Part shown: positions 60,049-64,000 of the stretch, piece after piece
Numbering within the stretch: position 1 is the first letter of the stretch
Layout: each line of letters begins with the position of its first letter
DNA from: Shinella sp. XGS7
Lineage (GTDB): Bacteria > Pseudomonadota > Gammaproteobacteria > Burkholderiales > Burkholderiaceae_C
Length of the DNA stretch: 64,000 bases
Reading direction: 5' to 3'
Assembly (NCBI RefSeq): GCF_020535565.1
Contig: NZ_CP084758.1
Span: forward strand, 3,919,001-3,983,000
Translations under genes and position numbers: made by a program
The notes under the pieces: model-generated
Database searches by the model: none
Told to the model about the DNA's origin: nothing
The model's input: the letters and a program-made list of their open reading frames with translations, nothing else

Positions 60049-60076
60049 AAAAGCACGCGCGGCTCCCGCGGGAGCC
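60049..60076 (-). promoter_or_regulatory. Hairpin downstream of the cobalamin riboswitch (possible expression platform)
   Basis: GGCTCCCGCGGGAGCC (60061-60076) forms a strong hairpin. On the minus strand it is followed after 8 bases by TTTT. The gap makes it an imperfect intrinsic terminator. Confidence 0.45.
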
Positions 60077-60089
60077 GGCACGCACCACC

Positions 60090-60340
60090 TTGTTGGCCGG
60101 TATCCGGGCTGACGGCACGACTCGCAAACCCTTCCCAGGCCCGCCCGCGGCAGCGAAGGCGGCGACAGCCCAGTGGGTGGCAGATGCGAGCGGGTGACCC
60201 ACCGGCTTCGCCTGTGCAGCGAAGCCTGAGAGAGACACCGGCCGTTTGACCGTTGCGGGGGCAGCTCAGGCTGGGCCGGCGAGGCCCTCCTGATTCCCGT
60301 TTAACTGCGCGGCCATGAACGCCGCGCGAGCACCAACGGG
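60090..60340 (-). promoter_or_regulatory. Cobalamin (adenosylcobalamin-type) riboswitch
   Basis: On the minus strand, in order: GGTGCTC, TTAAACGGGAATC, GAGCTGCCCCCGCAACGGT (the conserved B12-box core), a peripheral stem GGCTTCGCTG/CAGGCGAAGCC, CCTGGGAAGG, AGTCGTGCCGTCAGCCCGGATACCGGCC. All are hallmarks of the Cobalamin family. It reads toward the TonB receptor with about 280 bases of leader in between. Repression when cobalamin is abundant is expected. Confidence 0.95.
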
Positions 60341-60499
60341 CGGCATCCTAATGCAAAAGAGACGCAGCCCGGCCCGGGATCACCCGCTCCGACCCAGGTC
60401 GGGGCCGCAAGACCTGTCCCCCATGGTGTCGACAAGCGCCCCTGGGCGCGCGGGCTGGCGCGGCGTAGCATGCGGCTCAGGCGACCTCCGGAGACTGCC

Positions 60500-61249
60500 A
60501 TGCCCGATCTGGAACAGCTGCTGCGCTACTGGGCCCTGGGCCAGTGGCAGGCCAATCTGCTGGTGCTGATGCACCTGCTGGGCGCCATGGTGCTGGGCCT
60601 GATCCTGGGCTATGAGCGGGCCTACCACGGCCGCGCCGCGGGCATGCGCACCTATGCCCTGGTCTGCATGGCCTCCTGCGCGGTGACGGTGCTGGTGGCC
60701 TACCCCCAGCAATGGTTCGGCGGCCAGCTCAGCGGTCTGGCCCCACCCTTCACCGACCCCACGCGGGTGATCCAGGGCGTGGTCACGGGCATCGGTTTTC
60801 TGTGTGCCGGCGTCATCATGCGCGAGGGCATGAACATCTCGGGCCTGACCACGGCCGCCTCGATCTGGGCCGCGGCGGCCCTGGGCATCGTGGTGGGCAT
60901 GGGCTTCTATTTCGCGGCCATCACCCTGACCCTGCTGTGCGCCGCCCTGATGATGTGGGGCGCCAAGCTGGAGGCCCGCCTGCCCTCGCACCCGGCCATT
61001 GCCGTCACGCTGCGCGGCACACCCGAGCGGCGCTTTCAGCAGGCCGAGCTGGCCGAGTTTGCCGAGCGCCTGGGCTACCGCTTCGCGCCCGGCTCCCTCA
61101 GCATCGAGCACAGGGCCGGCCATGAGGAATGGCGCTTCGTCTGCACCGCCCGGCGCAACTACAAGGACCAGACCCTGAGCCGCTTCGCCAGCCGCCTGGG
61201 CGAACTGCCCGGGGTGGCCGAGTACCGCATCACGCACGCGCGCAACTGA
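60500..61249 (+). CDS. MgtC/SapB family inner membrane protein
   Basis: 249 residues: four or five membrane helices (about 15-160) with the family core LILGYERAYHGRAAGMRTYALVCMASC and GVVTGIGFLCAGVIMREGMNISGLTTAASIWAAAALGIVVGMG, and a cytoplasmic ACT-like C-terminal domain. MgtC-type proteins act in Mg2+/phosphate stress, not as simple Mg2+ importers. The start at 60500 follows CGGAG; an ATG-like start at 60470 lacks support. No Mg-sensing leader is visible. Confidence 0.88.
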   Translation: MPDLEQLLRYWALGQWQANLLVLMHLLGAMVLGLILGYERAYHGRAAGMRTYALVCMASCAVTVLVAYPQQWFGGQLSGLAPPFTDPTRVIQGVVTGIGFLCAGVIMREGMNISGLTTAASIWAAAALGIVVGMGFYFAAITLTLLCAALMMWGAKLEARLPSHPAIAVTLRGTPERRFQQAELAEFAERLGYRFAPGSLSIEHRAGHEEWRFVCTARRNYKDQTLSRFASRLGELPGVAEYRITHARN

Positions 61250-61350
61250 AGCCCGCCCAGGCCGGGGCGAGCACCTGTTCACGCCCCTGTGATCTGGCCC
61301 TGCTGCAATGGCGCCACAACAAGCGCCAGCCCCAAGGAGCCCGCCCCCTC

Positions 61351-61848
61351 ATGAACGCCTTGATGGATTCGCCCTCGCCCACCCCGGGCCAGCCCCCGCA
61401 AGGGCCCCAGCGCCGCCGCCACGAAAGGGTGGAGTTCTTTCTGGTGCCGGTGGCGCGGGAGCAGATCCCGGTCTGGGTCATCAAGCCTGCCAGCCAGGCC
61501 GAGGCCGCCGGCGGCGTGGTGCTGGACTTGAGCGAGCGCGGCATCCGCGTGCTCACCCGCGCCGAGCAGCCCCTGGCCGGCACGCTCTACGAGGTGCGCC
61601 TGCTGCTGGGCGAAGATGAGGGCGTGCCCCAGTTCAGCGGTCGGGTGCGGCGCGTGTGGAGCCAGGCCCAGGGCAGCCTGGGCCTGTGCAGCGGCTTCGA
61701 GTTCAGCGAGCCCGACAGCGCGGCCGAGCAGTTCCTGCGCCACCACCTGGCGCTGCCCGGCGCGCAGCGGCCCCGCTGGGTGCGCTGCGTGCTCTTCGAG
61801 CATGTGAGCGAGGGCGTCTGGCAGCCCACGCCCACCTCGCTGGAGTGA
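61351..61848 (+). CDS. PilZ domain protein (cyclic-di-GMP effector)
   Basis: 165 residues. The c-di-GMP-binding motifs RRRHERVEF (RxxxR type) at about residue 22-30 and DLSERGIRV at about 59-67 are both present, followed by a six-strand barrel. A single-domain effector, possibly for motility or polysaccharide. Start at 61351, with AAGGAG 11 bases upstream. Its target is not encoded nearby. Confidence 0.88.
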   Translation: MNALMDSPSPTPGQPPQGPQRRRHERVEFFLVPVAREQIPVWVIKPASQAEAAGGVVLDLSERGIRVLTRAEQPLAGTLYEVRLLLGEDEGVPQFSGRVRRVWSQAQGSLGLCSGFEFSEPDSAAEQFLRHHLALPGAQRPRWVRCVLFEHVSEGVWQPTPTSLE

Positions 61849-61858
61849 GGCCCGCGCC

Positions 61859-63715
<1,857 letters not shown>

Positions 63716-63738
63716 CGGGGTACGGCAGGACAGAAGGG

Positions 63739-63766
63739 AAACAAAGGCCCGGTGGGCTCACCGGGC
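63739..63766 (-). terminator. Rho-independent terminator of the right-edge gene
   Basis: 8-bp stem GCCCGGTG / CACCGGGC with a 4-base loop, followed on the minus strand by CTTTGTTT. Lies between the right-edge gene and the acyl-CoA synthetase. Confidence 0.8.
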
Positions 63767-63785
63767 GGGTGGGAGGCGCGGTGCC

Positions 63786-64000
63786 TCAGTCGTAGATCGA
63801 CTTCTCGGGCCGGCGCTGGATCACCGCGATGGGCGGGGCCCAGCGTTCGCCGCGCGGCTTCTTGCTGGTGACCAGGGTGATCTCGCTGGGCTCGAAAACC
63901 TCCACGTTGTGCGTGATGGGCGTGGTCAGCAGGTACTGGGCGCGGGTGCTGCGCAGGAAGTGGCCGACCAGCTGGATATTGCGCACGTCCAGGTGGGCGA
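63786..64000 (-). CDS. C-terminal part of an unrecognised gene at the right edge
   Basis: The last 71 codons are visible and the frame continues past base 64000. The sequence (HLDVRNIQLVGHFLRSTRA, TPITHNVEVFEPSEITLVTSK, ending RRPEKSIYD) matches no family I can name with confidence. It is read in the same direction as the acyl-CoA synthetase but ends at its own terminator. Confidence 0.6.
   Translation of the reverse strand, partial: AHLDVRNIQLVGHFLRSTRAQYLLTTPITHNVEVFEPSEITLVTSKKPRGERWAPPIAVIQRRPEKSIYD

Overview
The window reads as a chromosomal stretch of a high-GC betaproteobacterium of the order Burkholderiales, most likely the Roseateles/Mitsuaria/Rubrivivax-like Sphaerotilaceae-Comamonadaceae group. 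The reasons are the strong GC bias in third codon positions, the conserved order gyrA - serC - pheA - tyrA - aroA/cmk fusion - rpsA - ihfB - lapA - lapB, a tmRNA tag reading ANDEKFALAA, and PEP-CTERM exported proteins. This placement is inferred from gene content; no database search was run.

Layout. 1-1710: a NarX-type nitrate/nitrite sensor kinase whose end lies off the left edge, then a low-GC stretch with a small DUF3079-type gene. 2789-5926: the remnant of a plasmid-like or integrative element next to ssrA. It has iterated 10-11 bp TGCAA repeats, an HTH-StbB partition-type ATPase, a StbC-like membrane protein, a DUF932 gene lacking its 5' end and a tyrosine integrase lacking its catalytic half. 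The last two are joined by a deletion. 6109-8677: ssrA, gph, ubiG and ompA on the minus strand. 8942-21178: the housekeeping run for DNA topology (gyrA), serine and aromatic amino acid synthesis, CMP kinase, ribosomal protein S1, IHF-beta and LapA/LapB. 21291-27004: a tightly overlapping LPS-type glycosyltransferase block ending in msbA. 27008-31724: a ComEA-like protein, an intradiol dioxygenase-like lipoprotein, a two-component system and a patatin phospholipase. 31835-36461: dnaE and a divergent exported cyclophilin.

36474-40500 is an exported-protein operon: an Ig-like protein, a TolB-type propeller, an NHL-type propeller with a C-terminal dockerin-like domain, and a cohesin-like PEP-CTERM protein. 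40803-48049 holds trhO, an alpha/beta hydrolase without its nucleophile, a polar amino acid ABC transporter with an M14 deacylase (binding-protein gene frameshifted) and pldA. 48069-53797 holds a DUF599 protein, a pirin/LysR pair, gluQRS, a double-domain FKBP and a TerC/Alx-family protein behind a yybP-ykoY (Mn) riboswitch. 54102-55455 is a small array of integron-type gene cassettes with attC sites and no integrase in view. 55692-60340 is a cobalamin-riboswitch operon: TonB receptor, PepSY membrane protein and [2Fe-2S] ferredoxin. The right end carries an MgtC-family protein, a PilZ protein, a long-chain acyl-CoA synthetase and the end of an unrecognised gene.

The least ordinary parts are the stb/integrase remnant at ssrA, the cohesin/dockerin PEP-CTERM operon, the integrase-less cassette array and the cobalamin-controlled receptor/PepSY/ferredoxin operon. 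Three reading-frame anomalies (27477, 42790, 51660) all sit on C or G homopolymers, which points to base-calling indels as a likely common cause.
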